From: Tabrizicola_A aquatica
Lineage (GTDB): Bacteria; Pseudomonadota; Alphaproteobacteria; Rhodobacterales; Rhodobacteraceae
Reading direction: 5' to 3' (one strand)
DNA: 64,000 nucleotides
NCBI GenBank assembly: GCA_965194375.1
Contig: OZ239428.1
Each line of letters begins with the position of its first letter. Positions within the stretch are counted from its first letter, which is position 1. Positions 1 through 9,576 of the stretch are shown here, piece after piece. The translations under genes were made by a program, and so were the position numbers. A model generated the notes under the pieces. That model had not been told where the DNA came from. It worked only from the letters and a program-made list of their open reading frames with translations, and did not search any database.

Positions 1-1
1 G

Positions 2-250
2 AAGGCCGAACGCGACGGGCGCGCGGTGTTCGACCAGACTTGGGCGATGGACGCTTGGGGCGATGCGCGCGGCTCGGCCATGGGGCGGCTGGTGTCGGTG
101 CCGGTCTCCTTGGCGATCGAGACGGTGCAGGCGCGGGAATTCCCCGCGGGTGTGCATGCCGCCCCGCATGACCCCAAGCTGATTGCCAAGTTCCTTGGGC
201 AGGTTACCCATCTGGCGCAGTATATGACCCGCGTCGATCATCTGGCCTGA
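2..250 (+). CDS. Saccharopine dehydrogenase-like protein, C-terminal fragment
   Basis: This reading frame is open from the first bases of the window to a TGA at 248-250, so only about 82 C-terminal residues are present and the start lies upstream. The tail has a small-residue stretch (GSAMGRLVSVPVSLAIE) followed by AAPHDP and an amphipathic end, which resembles the C-terminus of saccharopine dehydrogenase/reductase-like proteins, where this helix packs under the NAD(P)-binding domain. That assignment is from memory of the family and rests on a short piece. The upstream sequence would settle whether it belongs to lysine or polyamine metabolism. About 170 bases without a recognisable gene follow before the next start. 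Confidence 0.5.
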   Translation, partial: KAERDGRAVFDQTWAMDAWGDARGSAMGRLVSVPVSLAIETVQAREFPAGVHAAPHDPKLIAKFLGQVTHLAQYMTRVDHLA

Positions 251-419
251 CGGGCCGTCCTGCTGGGTGGGATACAAACCCCACCCGGCAGCCTGCGCCA
301 CAAAGGCGCCACAATTCGCTCGATTTCTGCCGCTTTGGGGTGACATCGAGGGGTCATGAAGCTATGCTTTGACTCAAGAATGACCCGCAAGGCGGGCAGC
401 CCCAAAGAGCAGACACACC

Positions 420-2150
420 ATGGCATCGCTCGGCACAGGATCCCTGATGGGCGGCCTCGGCACTCGCTGGGCAATGGGGCGCACCTTGCGGGCACTGCCT
501 GCGCGCGGCTTTGTGGCGCAGCCTGAACCGCGCACCATCGGGCTTTATGCCCGAGGTCGTCAGCTGATCGCCGGCAACGCGCTCTTTGGCGGGGAGTTGG
601 TCGAGGTGAAGGGCGGCACACTATGGGACATCGTGCAACCCGATCCGGGACAGGCCGATGACATTCATGGCTTCAGTTGGCTCGATGATCTGGCGGCCGT
701 GGGCGACGCGCAGGCCCGCACGCGGGCGCAAAACTGGCTGTGGGATTGGATCGCGCGCTATGGCGCTGGCCGCGGTCCGGGCTGGTCGCCCGATCTGACC
801 GGGCGGCGGCTGATCCGCTGGATCAACCATGCGCTCTTTGTCCTTAGCGGCCGCGACCGGGCGCAGTCGGATGCCTATTACGCCCAAGTCACGGCGCAGA
901 CGGTGTTCCTGTCTTGGCGCTGGCAGCAGGCCGCCCCCGGCCTGCCGCGATTTGAGGCGCTGGTCGGGCTGGTCTCAGCCAGCCTTGCGCTGGTTGGCAT
1001 GGAAAAGCTGGTCGGGCCGGCGGTCACTGCCTTGTCCGCCGAATGTGGCCGCGAGGTGGACGCCCAAGGCGGGATTCCCACCCGCAACCCCGAAGAACTG
1101 CTTGAGGTGTTCACCCTCCTGACCTGGGCCGTGCAGGCGCTGAACGAGGCGGGACAGATGCCCCCCGAACCCCTCTTGGCCGCAATCGAACGCATCACCC
1201 CCACGCTGCGCGCGCTGCGCCATGCCGATGGCGGCCTTGCGCGGTTTCATAGCGGCGGGCGGGGCCTTGAGGGGCGGTTGGATCAGGCCCTTGCAGCGGC
1301 GGCTGTCAAACCCACGGCAACCAGCGCCCAAGGCCTCGCCATGGGCTTTGCCCGGCTGCAAGGCGGGCGCACCTCGGTGGTGATCGACGCGAGCACCCCT
1401 CCGGCCGGGTTGGCCAGCGCGCTGGCCCACGCCTCGACGCTGGCCTTTGAGCTGACCTCAGGACGCCGTCCCCTGATCGTGTCTTGCGGATCAGGCGCTC
1501 CGTTTGGTCCCGACTGGCGGCTCGCAGGCCGCGCCACCGCCAGCCATTCGACGCTGGCGCTGGAGGGGTTCTCCTCGTCGCGCTTCAAACCGGGCAGCGA
1601 ATTGCTGACCGACTGCGCCGGGGTGCATCATCTGCGCTTGGGCGCAGGCGATGGCGGACCATTCTTTTCGGCCAGCCATGACGGCTGGGCCGCCACCCAC
1701 GGCCTGTCACATCTGCGCACCCTGACCCTCTCCGCCGATGGCCGCCGTCTGATCGGGCAAGATGCCCTGACGGCTGGCACCGACAGCCAAAAAGCCCGAT
1801 TCGAACGGCTGATGACCGAAGGTCGTCTGGCAGGGGTCGGCTTTGCCCTGCGGTTTCATCTGCACCCCGATGTCGATGCCACGCTGGACATGGGCGGGAA
1901 CGCCGTTTCAATCGCCCTGAAAAGCGGCGAGATCTGGGTGTTTCGGCACAATTCGCAGGCGGTTCTGTCGCTGGATGCCTCGGTCTACCTGCAAAAGGGG
2001 CGGCTCAGGCCGCGCCCAGCGCGTCAGATCGTCCTTTCGGGCCGCGCCACGGCCTTTGAGACCCCTCTGGGCTGGACCTTGGCCAAGGCACAGGATACTG
2101 CGCTGGCCATTCGTGATCTGGACCGTGAGGAGATGCCGGTTCCTCTCTAG
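420..2150 (+). CDS. Heparinase II/III family protein
   Basis: A 576-residue protein of the heparinase II/III type: an N-terminal (alpha/alpha) helical toroid over roughly residues 60-270, then a beta-sandwich domain. The motif HASTLAFEL near residue 310 followed by PLIVSCGSG matches the usual His-containing segment of the family (HAD.LSFEL..G). Members are uronic-acid polysaccharide lyases or proteins of unknown substrate, and no obvious signal peptide is seen here. The ATG at 420 has only a weak Shine-Dalgarno; ATG 447 is an alternative start. It ends 24 bases before purH in the same direction, so the two are probably co-transcribed. Specific substrate unknown. Confidence 0.8.
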   Translation: MASLGTGSLMGGLGTRWAMGRTLRALPARGFVAQPEPRTIGLYARGRQLIAGNALFGGELVEVKGGTLWDIVQPDPGQADDIHGFSWLDDLAAVGDAQARTRAQNWLWDWIARYGAGRGPGWSPDLTGRRLIRWINHALFVLSGRDRAQSDAYYAQVTAQTVFLSWRWQQAAPGLPRFEALVGLVSASLALVGMEKLVGPAVTALSAECGREVDAQGGIPTRNPEELLEVFTLLTWAVQALNEAGQMPPEPLLAAIERITPTLRALRHADGGLARFHSGGRGLEGRLDQALAAAAVKPTATSAQGLAMGFARLQGGRTSVVIDASTPPAGLASALAHASTLAFELTSGRRPLIVSCGSGAPFGPDWRLAGRATASHSTLALEGFSSSRFKPGSELLTDCAGVHHLRLGAGDGGPFFSASHDGWAATHGLSHLRTLTLSADGRRLIGQDALTAGTDSQKARFERLMTEGRLAGVGFALRFHLHPDVDATLDMGGNAVSIALKSGEIWVFRHNSQAVLSLDASVYLQKGRLRPRPARQIVLSGRATAFETPLGWTLAKAQDTALAIRDLDREEMPVPL

Positions 2151-2174
2151 GTCCCCCTTTGAGGTGCGCCCGCC

Positions 2175-3776
2175 ATGACCCATCCTGTCGCCACTGATCA
2201 TGTTTACGTCGGACGCGCGCTGATTTCGGTGTCCGACAAATCGGGCCTTCTCGACCTTGCCCGCGCCTTGGCGGCGATGGGGGTGGAACTGATCTCGACC
2301 GGCGGCACCTCGGGCATGCTGCGCACGGCGGGGCTGACGGTGCGCGATGTGTCGGATGTCACGGGCTTTCCCGAAATGATGGATGGTCGGGTCAAAACCC
2401 TGCACCCCAATGTCCACGGCGGCCTGCTGGCGCTGCGCGATGATGACGAACACCTTCTGGCCATGGCCGCCCATGGGATCGAACCGATCGACCTTCTGAT
2501 CGTCAACCTCTACCCGTTCGAAGAAACCGTGGCCAAGGGCGCCGATCACGCCACCTGCATCGAAAACATCGACATCGGCGGCCCGGCAATGATCCGGGCT
2601 GCGGCCAAGAACCACCGCTTTGTCACCGTGGTGACCGATCCAGCCGATTACGCGCAGCTGATCGATCAGATGAAGGGCAACAGTGGCGCCACCACGCTGG
2701 CCTTCCGCCAGAAACTGGCCCTGACCGCCTATGCCCGCACCGCCGCCTATGACACCGCCGTGTCCACATGGCTGGCCGGTGAGTTGAAGGAAACCGCCCC
2801 GCGCTATCGCGCGTTCGCGGGCAAGCTCGCCCAACCCCTGCGCTACGGCGAAAACCCCCATCAGGGTGCAGCCTTTTACACCGACGGCAGCCGCCGCGAG
2901 GGTGTGGCGACCGCGCGCCAATGGCAGGGCAAGGAGCTGTCCTACAACAACATCAACGACACCGACGCCGCCTTTGAACTGGTGGCCGAGTTTGCAGGCC
3001 AAGGCCCGGCCTGCGCCATCATCAAACACGCTAACCCTTGCGGTGTGGGCATGGGCGGCACCCTGCTTGAGGCGTATTTGCGCGCCTATCACTGCGACCA
3101 GACCTCGGCCTTTGGCGGGATCGTGGCGCTGAACCAACCGCTTGATGCCGCGACCGCCGAAGAGATCGTCAAGATCTTTACCGAGGTGGTCATCGCACCA
3201 GGCGCCAGCGACGAGGCCCGCGCGATCTTTGCCACCAAAAAGAACCTCCGCCTTCTGACCACCGCAAGCCTGCCCGATGCCAAAAAGGGCGGGCTTTCCT
3301 TCCGTCAGGTCGCGGGCGGCTTTCTGGTGCAAGACGCCGACATCGACAGCATCACCGCCGCCGATCTCAAGGTGGTGACAAAACGCGCACCCACCGAGGC
3401 CGAGCTTGCCGATCTTCTCTTTGCATGGAAAGTTGCCAAACATGTGAAGTCGAACGCCATCGTTTATGTGAAAGATGGCGCGACCGTAGGTGTGGGGGCA
3501 GGACAGATGAGCCGCGTGGATTCAACCCGGATTGCCGCGCGCAAAGCGCAGGATATGGCCGAGGCCTTGGGCCTTGCCCAATCGCCCGCCATCGGCTCGG
3601 TCGTGGCGTCGGATGCGTTCTTTCCCTTCCCCGACGGTCTCTTGACCGCCGCCGAGGCCGGGGCCACCGCGCTGATCCAACCCGGCGGCAGCATGAACGA
3701 TCCCGCCGTGATCGAGGCCGCCGACAAGGCCGGGCTGGCCATGGTGTTCACCGGCCAACGTCATTTCCGGCACTGA
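2175..3776 (+). CDS. purH: Bifunctional AICAR formyltransferase / IMP cyclohydrolase PurH
   Basis: Catalyses the last two steps of de novo purine synthesis: formylation of AICAR with 10-formyl-tetrahydrofolate, then ring closure to IMP, in the cytoplasm. At 533 residues it has the usual family length. The N-terminal MGS-like cyclohydrolase domain (about 1-150) shows SDKSGLLDLA, ISTGGTSGML and KTLHPNVHGG. The formyltransferase domain contains the KHANPCGVG stretch with the catalytic Lys-His pair region. A GAGGTG element lies about 10 bases upstream of the ATG. It is followed after three bases by lspA, an arrangement common in Rhodobacterales. The long antisense frame on the other strand is a high-GC shadow. 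Confidence 0.97.
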   Translation: MTHPVATDHVYVGRALISVSDKSGLLDLARALAAMGVELISTGGTSGMLRTAGLTVRDVSDVTGFPEMMDGRVKTLHPNVHGGLLALRDDDEHLLAMAAHGIEPIDLLIVNLYPFEETVAKGADHATCIENIDIGGPAMIRAAAKNHRFVTVVTDPADYAQLIDQMKGNSGATTLAFRQKLALTAYARTAAYDTAVSTWLAGELKETAPRYRAFAGKLAQPLRYGENPHQGAAFYTDGSRREGVATARQWQGKELSYNNINDTDAAFELVAEFAGQGPACAIIKHANPCGVGMGGTLLEAYLRAYHCDQTSAFGGIVALNQPLDAATAEEIVKIFTEVVIAPGASDEARAIFATKKNLRLLTTASLPDAKKGGLSFRQVAGGFLVQDADIDSITAADLKVVTKRAPTEAELADLLFAWKVAKHVKSNAIVYVKDGATVGVGAGQMSRVDSTRIAARKAQDMAEALGLAQSPAIGSVVASDAFFPFPDGLLTAAEAGATALIQPGGSMNDPAVIEAADKAGLAMVFTGQRHFRH

Positions 3777-3779
3777 CCC

Positions 3780-4268
3780 ATGCGCGCGCTGATCGTTGCC
3801 GCCCTTGCCACCTTTGTCGCCGATCAGGCGTCCAAACTTTACGTGATCCACGCGCTTGATCTGCGCACCGTTGGTTACGTCGACGTCATGGACCCCTTGC
3901 TCAACTTTCGTTGGGCCGAAAACCGGGGCGTGAACTTTGGCCTTCTGTCGCATGACGCCGACTTCATGCGCTGGGTCCTCATCGCGCTCGCGGTGGTGAT
4001 TTCGGGATGGGTCCTGCACTGGGCGCGGCGTGATGGGTTCACCCGCTGGGGCCAGATTTCGGCGGGCCTTTTGATCGGCGGAGCCGCTGGCAATGTGGTG
4101 GACCGCGTGGCCTATGGCTATGTGGCCGACTTTTTGAACATGTCCTGCTGTGGCATCGAAAACCCCTATGCCTTCAACGTCGCCGATATTGCGATCTTTG
4201 CCGGGGCCATCGGGCTTGTTCTCTTTACCGGGAAAAGCCAAAGTGGAGCACCGACGCCCAAGGGCTGA
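3780..4268 (+). CDS. lspA: Lipoprotein signal peptidase LspA
   Basis: Prolipoprotein signal peptidase (SPase II), an inner-membrane aspartic peptidase that cleaves the signal peptide of diacylglyceryl-modified lipoproteins. The 162-residue length is typical. Four hydrophobic segments are visible. The two signature blocks are present: NRGVNFGLL in the middle and GGAAGNVVDRVAYGYVADF near residue 100-120, carrying the two catalytic aspartates (NVVDR and VADF). The start is three bases after the purH stop. A lipoprotein gene, a plausible substrate, follows directly downstream. Confidence 0.95.
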   Translation: MRALIVAALATFVADQASKLYVIHALDLRTVGYVDVMDPLLNFRWAENRGVNFGLLSHDADFMRWVLIALAVVISGWVLHWARRDGFTRWGQISAGLLIGGAAGNVVDRVAYGYVADFLNMSCCGIENPYAFNVADIAIFAGAIGLVLFTGKSQSGAPTPKG

Positions 4269-4345
4269 TAAGACCCCGTGACGCGGTCCGGGCTTTGCGC
4301 TAAGAAACGGCTATCAACGTCCCGCAAGGGAAGATGGAGGCAGGC

Positions 4346-4888
4346 ATGACGGCAGCACGATTGGTCCTCGCACTTGCGGGCGCTGCGCTGCTGACCGTGG
4401 CCGGATGCGGCGCTTGGCGCGACAAGCCCCCGCAGTTGATGAACCTACGCTCCTCGACCGCTGGCCCGGATGAATTTTCGATCGTCCCGCCCAAGGCCTT
4501 GGAAATGCCGGAAGATCTGGCCGTTCTGCCGGAGCCGACCCCGGGCGGCGAAAACCTCACCGATCCGCGCCCCAAGGATGAGGCTGTGTTGGCCCTCGGC
4601 GGCACCCCGCGTGTGGCCAGCGCCTCGGCCCCAGCCTCGGACGGCGCTTTGGTGTCCTATGCGGCGCGTGCAGGCGTGGCGGGCGACATTCGCCCGACGC
4701 TGGCCGCCGAAGATGTGGAATTCCGCCGCAAGAACAATGGCCGCCTGCTTGAGCGGCTGTTTGGCACCAATGTCTATTTCCGCGCCTACCGCAAACAAGC
4801 GCTGAACCAACAGGCCGAGTTGGAACGCTGGCGCGCCGCAGGCGCAGGCACGCCCTCAGCCCCGCCGCGCCAATCGGGCGAACGCTAA
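4346..4888 (+). CDS. DUF3035 lipoprotein
   Basis: A 180-residue predicted lipoprotein. The N-terminus is a short hydrophobic signal ending in LLTVAGC, a lipobox with the modified Cys at about residue 21. The remainder is polar and proline-rich (FSIVPPKALEMPEDLAVLPE), typical of DUF3035 proteins that lie next to lspA and the M16 peptidases in Rhodobacterales. I chose ATG 4346 rather than the ATG at 4334 because a GGAGG at 4336-4340 sits at proper spacing before it and overlaps the upstream candidate. Function unknown; probably processed by the LspA encoded just upstream and anchored in a membrane. Confidence 0.8.
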   Translation: MTAARLVLALAGAALLTVAGCGAWRDKPPQLMNLRSSTAGPDEFSIVPPKALEMPEDLAVLPEPTPGGENLTDPRPKDEAVLALGGTPRVASASAPASDGALVSYAARAGVAGDIRPTLAAEDVEFRRKNNGRLLERLFGTNVYFRAYRKQALNQQAELERWRAAGAGTPSAPPRQSGER

Positions 4889-4990
4889 GACCCCTCTGAA
4901 CCGCATCACATTTGTGCAAGCGGGGTTTGTCGTTCCACATCCCGCGCCTATCTTTTCCCGTGCTACGCCCTTTTGCCGGAGTTTGTCCCG

Positions 4991-6346
4991 ATGCGTCTGA
5001 TCCTTGCGGCCTTGGCAATCGGTTCTGGTCTTGCCGCTCCGGCACAGGCAACCGATGACGTTACCAGCTTTACCCTTGAAAACGGGCTGGAACTTGTGGT
5101 GATCGAAGATCACCGCGCCCCCGTCGTGACCCATATGATCTGGTATCGCACCGGTGCCGCGGATGAGACGCCCGGCCATTCCGGCATCGCGCATTTCTTC
5201 GAACACCTGATGTTCCAAGGCACCGACGATCTCGCCCCGGGTGAGTTTTCCAACACGGTCGAGGCGCAGGGCGGCAATGACAACGCCTTTACCAGCTGGG
5301 ATTACACCGCCTATTTCCAAAGGGTTGCCGCCGACCGTCTGGGCCTGATGATGCAGATGGAGGCAGAACGCATGCGCGATCTGATCCTCTCCGAAGAGGA
5401 TGTGGCCACCGAACGCCAAGTCATCATCGAAGAACGCAGCCAGCGCACCGACAGCAATCCCGGCGCGCTCTTGAGCGAACAAATGGCGGCGGCGCAGTTC
5501 CTGAACCACCCCTACGGCCGCCCGATCATCGGCTGGATGCATGAGATCACAGCACTCGACCGTGACGATGCATTGGCTTTCTACAGGGCCAATTACGCGC
5601 CCAACAACGCCATCGTGGTGGTGGCGGGCGATGTCACGCCCGAGGATGCGCGGGCCTTGGCCGAAACCCATTACGGCCCGCTTCAGCCGTCCGATGCCAT
5701 CACCCCGCGCCTCCGCCCGTCCGAGCCGCCGCAGCTTGCCGAACGCCGCATCGTGCTGACCGATGAGCGGGTCTCGGAACCCTATGTCATCCGCAGCTAT
5801 CTCGCGACCGAACGCAACCCCGGCGATCAGCGCAAGGCCGCCGCGCTGACCCTTCTGGCCGAGCTCTTAGGCGGCAACCCGACCACCTCGGTCTTTGCCC
5901 GCGAATTGCAGTTCGGTCAGGCCATCGCCACATGGTCGGCCGCGTTCTATGACGGCACCTCGGTCGATGCCGACACCTTTGGCGTCTACATCATGCCGGT
6001 GCCGGGCGTCTCTCTGGCCAAGGCCGAGGCGGCAATGGACGCGGTGATTGACACGTTCCTCGCCGAAGGCGTGAATCCCGAAGAGTTGGACCGCATCAAA
6101 ACGCAGCTGCGCGCCTCCACCATCTATGCCCGCGATGATGCGGGCGGGCTGGCGCGCCTGTATGGGCAGGCGCTGGCCGTGGGGCTGACAGTGCAGGATG
6201 TGCAAGACTGGCCCGATATCCTGCAATCAGTGACCGAAGCCGAAATCATGGCCGCCGCGACCGAGGTCTTTGACCGCAAACGCGCCGTGACAGGCTGGCT
6301 GCAAGCCCCCGAACCCGCCGCCACCACCGAGGAGGCCACAGAATGA
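4991..6346 (+). CDS. M16 family zinc metallopeptidase, catalytic subunit
   Basis: A 451-residue M16 (pitrilysin/insulinase-type) peptidase. The N-terminal 20 residues form a signal peptide ending PAQA, so it is exported to the periplasm. The inverted zinc motif HFFEH lies at residues 68-72, and the third ligand region with TERQVIIEE follows about 75 residues later. ATG 4991 is preferred over the in-frame TTG at 4973 because of a GGAG at 4978-4981 and because the signal peptide then begins cleanly. The stop overlaps the next M16 gene by ATGA, implying translational coupling and an obligate two-subunit enzyme. The substrate is not evident. Confidence 0.92.
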   Translation: MRLILAALAIGSGLAAPAQATDDVTSFTLENGLELVVIEDHRAPVVTHMIWYRTGAADETPGHSGIAHFFEHLMFQGTDDLAPGEFSNTVEAQGGNDNAFTSWDYTAYFQRVAADRLGLMMQMEAERMRDLILSEEDVATERQVIIEERSQRTDSNPGALLSEQMAAAQFLNHPYGRPIIGWMHEITALDRDDALAFYRANYAPNNAIVVVAGDVTPEDARALAETHYGPLQPSDAITPRLRPSEPPQLAERRIVLTDERVSEPYVIRSYLATERNPGDQRKAAALTLLAELLGGNPTTSVFARELQFGQAIATWSAAFYDGTSVDADTFGVYIMPVPGVSLAKAEAAMDAVIDTFLAEGVNPEELDRIKTQLRASTIYARDDAGGLARLYGQALAVGLTVQDVQDWPDILQSVTEAEIMAAATEVFDRKRAVTGWLQAPEPAATTEEATE

Positions 6347-7662
6347 TCCTTCGCCTCACCCTCGCCGCGCTGGCTTTTGCAGCCACCCTTGCCACCCCCC
6401 TGCGCGCCGATATCGCCATTCAAGAGGTCACCTCGCCCGGCGGCATCAAGGCCTGGCTGGTCGAAGACCACAACATCCCCTTCATGGCGCTGGAAATCCG
6501 CTTTCGCGGCGGCACCTCGCTCGATCAGCCGGGTAAGCGCGGCGCGGTGAACCTGATGGCCGCCACGCTTGAGGAAGGCGCGGGTGATCTCGATGCTCAG
6601 GGCTTTGCCGCCGCACGCGACGGGCTGGCCGCCCAGATCGGCTTTGGCGCGAATTCCGATGAGGTCTCGGTGTCCGTCCAAGCGCTCAGCGAAAACCGCG
6701 CCGCCGCGATGGACCTTCTGCGCCTTGCCCTGACCGAACCCCGCTTTGATGAGACCGCCCTTGACCGGGTGAAAGGGCAGGTTCTGGCAGGCCTGCGCGC
6801 CGATGAACAAGACCCCTCGGCGATTGCAGGGCGCGTCTTCAGCGCGCGCGCCTATGGTGACCACCCCTATGGCTCCTCGGGCGATGGCACGATTGACAGC
6901 GTCACCGCCCTTGCCCGCGACGACATCATCGCCGCATGGCAAGGCACGATGGCGCGTGACCGCATCTATGTCGCCGCAGCGGGCGATATCACCGCCGAGG
7001 AGCTGGGCCTTCTTCTGGACAAGCTCTTCGCCGGACTGCCCGCCACCGGCTGGCCCATGCCGCCCAAAGCCACATGGAATGACGCAGGCGGCATCAGCAC
7101 CCAAGACTTCCCCGGCCCGCAATCGGTTGTCCTCTTCGGCCACAGCGGCATTGCCTTTGACGACCCCGATTTCTTCGCCGCCAATCTCTTGAACGACATT
7201 CTCGGCGGTGGCCGCTTTTCGGCCCGCCTGATGCAAGAGGTGCGCGAAAAACGCGGGCTGACCTATGGCATCGGCACCGGCCTTTCAGCGCGCGATCTCT
7301 CGGCGGAATGGGCCGGCCAGTTTCAGGCCAGCAACGACAAGGTGGCCGAAGCGATTGACGTCGTCCGCGCCGAATGGGCGCGCATGGCGGCGGGCGATGT
7401 CACCGAAGAAGACCTGTCCACCGCCAAGACCTACATGACTGGCGCCTATCCCTTGCGCTTCGAAGGCAACGGGCCGATTGCCAGCATTCTGGTCGGCATG
7501 CAGATGCTGGGCCTGCCCTCCGATTACCCCAAAACCCGCAACGACAAGGTGAACGCGGTCACGCTGGCCGATCTTCAGCGCGTCGCAGCGCGGCTGATGA
7601 ACCCGGACCATCTGTTCTTTAAGGTGGTCGGTCAGCCCGTGGGCCTGCAAAGCACCGAATAG
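6343..7662 (+). CDS. M16 family peptidase-like, non-catalytic R/Y subunit
   Basis: A 439-residue M16-fold protein with a signal peptide (cleavage near LRADI). The place where the HxxEH zinc motif should be reads RGAVNLMAA, so it cannot bind catalytic zinc. The C-terminal half carries REKRGLTYG, which matches the Arg/Tyr substrate-binding motif characteristic of the partner subunit in heterodimeric M16 enzymes (known from mitochondrial MPP and from bacterial two-gene M16 pairs). With the preceding gene it would form one active heterodimer. Both are periplasmic by their signal peptides. An 8-bp inverted repeat lies just after the stop. Confidence 0.9.
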   Translation: MILRLTLAALAFAATLATPLRADIAIQEVTSPGGIKAWLVEDHNIPFMALEIRFRGGTSLDQPGKRGAVNLMAATLEEGAGDLDAQGFAAARDGLAAQIGFGANSDEVSVSVQALSENRAAAMDLLRLALTEPRFDETALDRVKGQVLAGLRADEQDPSAIAGRVFSARAYGDHPYGSSGDGTIDSVTALARDDIIAAWQGTMARDRIYVAAAGDITAEELGLLLDKLFAGLPATGWPMPPKATWNDAGGISTQDFPGPQSVVLFGHSGIAFDDPDFFAANLLNDILGGGRFSARLMQEVREKRGLTYGIGTGLSARDLSAEWAGQFQASNDKVAEAIDVVRAEWARMAAGDVTEEDLSTAKTYMTGAYPLRFEGNGPIASILVGMQMLGLPSDYPKTRNDKVNAVTLADLQRVAARLMNPDHLFFKVVGQPVGLQSTE

Positions 7663-7693
7663 GACAAGGCGCCGCCGAATCTGTGGCCTTGTC
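7663..7693 (+). terminator. Hairpin after the M16 pair
   Basis: GACAAGGC at 7663-7670 pairs perfectly with GCCTTGTC at 7686-7693 over a 15-base loop, beginning right at the end of the second M16 gene. No T-run follows, so it is a weak terminator or an mRNA 3'-end stabiliser at best. Confidence 0.3.
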
Positions 7694-7719
7694 ACGCCCT
7701 GCCTGCTAGAGTTTGGGGC

Positions 7720-9576
7720 ATGACCCTCGACGCCCCCCATATATCTGGTGCTGACCGTCCAAAGTCGCCCCCGGTGATCCGCCCCTTGGATGAGGCGGCG
7801 ATCAACCGCATCGCGGCGGGTGAGGTGGTGGAACGCCCGGCCTCTGCCGTCAAGGAACTGGTGGAAAACGCGCTTGATGCCGGGGCGCGGCGCATTGCGG
7901 TCGATTATTCCGCAGGCGGCAAAGTGCTGATCCGCGTCACCGATGACGGCTGTGGCATGACGGCAGATGACCTGCCCTTGGCCGTGGCCCGGCATGCCAC
8001 ATCGAAAATCGACGGCTCCGATCTCCTCAACATCCGCTCCTTCGGCTTTCGCGGTGAGGCGCTGGCCTCACTGGGGGCCGTGGGCCGCCTGACCCTCACC
8101 TCGCGCACCGACGCGTCCGACGGCGCGCAACTCACCGTGGCCGGGGGCCGGATGACCGGCCCGCGCCCGGCGGCGGCACAAAAGGGCACAGTCATCGAAC
8201 TGCGCGATCTTTTCTACGCCACCCCCGCCCGGCTGAAATTCCTGCGCACCGACCGGGCCGAGGCCCAAGCGATTGCCGAGGTGGTGCGCCGTCTGGCCAT
8301 GGCCGAACCCTCGGTCGGCTTTACCCTGACCGAAGTGGCTGAAGGCGAGGCCCCCCGCCTGATCTTCCGCGCCGATGCCCAATCGGGCGACTTTTTCGAC
8401 GCGCTGCATGGCCGCCTGACCGGCATTCTGGGGGCTGATTTCACCGCCAACGCGCTCAAGATCGACGTCGAACGCGACCGGCTGCGGCTCACGGGCTATG
8501 CCGCACTTCCCACCTATTCGCGCGGCTCCTCGGTGCAGCAGTTTGTGTTCGTCAATGGCCGCCCGGTTCTGGACCGCGTTCTTTTGGGCGCGCTGCGGGT
8601 GGCCTATTTCGATGTCCTCAGCCGTGACCGCCACCCCGCCGCCGTCTTGAACCTGATCTGCGACCCCGAGCGGGTGGACGTGAACGTGCACCCCGCCAAA
8701 TCCGAAGTGCGCTTTCGCGAACCCGAGGCCGCGCGCAGCCTGATCATCACGGGCCTGCGCACCGCGCTCTCCGGCGCGGGCCACCGTGCCAGCAGCACCG
8801 TGGCCGATGCCACGCTGGCCGCGATGCGTCCCGAAAGCCCAACACACGCACCACGCATCTACCAGATGGACCGCCCGTCACAGACGAGCTTCGCCCGCGC
8901 CGCCACATGGCAGGCTCCCGAAACCCCCGGTTTCGCCGAAGCCCCGCAAGCCCGCATCGAACCCGCCGATGAGCGGGCGCAGCCCGACGAAGAGGCACAC
9001 CCCCTCGGCGCCGCCAAAGCGCAGTTGCACGGCAATTACATCGTCGCCCAAACCCCGCGCGGCATGGTGATCGTTGACCAACACGCCGCCCACGAACGGC
9101 TGGTCTATGAACGGCTGAAACGGCAAAGGGCCGAAACTGGCATCACCGCGCAGGCGCTGTTGATCCCCGAAATCGTCGACCTCTCGCCCTCGGATGCCAG
9201 CCTGCTTCTGGCCCATGCCGCCGATCTGGCCGCCCTTGGCCTCGCCATTGAATCCTTTGGCGGCAGCGCCGTGGCGGTGCGCGAAACGCCCGCGATCCTT
9301 GGCACCGTGTCGGCAGCCGCCCTCTTGCGCGATGTGCTCGATGAACTGTCCGACATGGGCCGCAGCGACGGGCTGCAAGCCCGCATCGACGCGATCCTCA
9401 GCCGCATGGCCTGCCACGGTTCAGTCCGCTCGGGCCGCCAGCTTCGCCCCGATGAAATGAACGCCCTGTTGCGCGAGATGGAGGCGACGCCGCATTCCGG
9501 CCAGTGCAACCACGGTCGCCCCACCTATGTGGAGCTGCCGCTTCACGATATTGAACGGTTGTTTGGACGCAGATGA
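7720..9576 (+). CDS. mutL: DNA mismatch repair protein MutL
   Basis: GHKL ATPase that couples MutS mismatch recognition to strand incision. The 618-residue protein shows the ATPase motifs in order: LVENALDAG (about residue 47), DDGCGM, RHATSKI and GFRGEAL. The C-terminal domain contains DQHAAHERLVYE near residue 453, which fits the DQHA(x)2E(x)4E endonuclease metal site, plus ACHGSVRSG and CNHGRPTY close to the end. MutL is therefore predicted to be a nicking endonuclease, as in organisms without MutH. It overlaps rmuC by ATGA. The ATG at 7720 has a TTGGGG upstream. Confidence 0.97.
   Translation: MTLDAPHISGADRPKSPPVIRPLDEAAINRIAAGEVVERPASAVKELVENALDAGARRIAVDYSAGGKVLIRVTDDGCGMTADDLPLAVARHATSKIDGSDLLNIRSFGFRGEALASLGAVGRLTLTSRTDASDGAQLTVAGGRMTGPRPAAAQKGTVIELRDLFYATPARLKFLRTDRAEAQAIAEVVRRLAMAEPSVGFTLTEVAEGEAPRLIFRADAQSGDFFDALHGRLTGILGADFTANALKIDVERDRLRLTGYAALPTYSRGSSVQQFVFVNGRPVLDRVLLGALRVAYFDVLSRDRHPAAVLNLICDPERVDVNVHPAKSEVRFREPEAARSLIITGLRTALSGAGHRASSTVADATLAAMRPESPTHAPRIYQMDRPSQTSFARAATWQAPETPGFAEAPQARIEPADERAQPDEEAHPLGAAKAQLHGNYIVAQTPRGMVIVDQHAAHERLVYERLKRQRAETGITAQALLIPEIVDLSPSDASLLLAHAADLAALGLAIESFGGSAVAVRETPAILGTVSAAALLRDVLDELSDMGRSDGLQARIDAILSRMACHGSVRSGRQLRPDEMNALLREMEATPHSGQCNHGRPTYVELPLHDIERLFGRR

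Noticed and set aside
1908..3443. 511-codon open frame opposite purH
   Set aside because: Shadow of a strongly conserved gene, with low-complexity composition and no recognisable motif.
7775..7802. TGATCC box inside mutL
   Set aside because: Coding; the position expected for the -10 reads GGCGAT.
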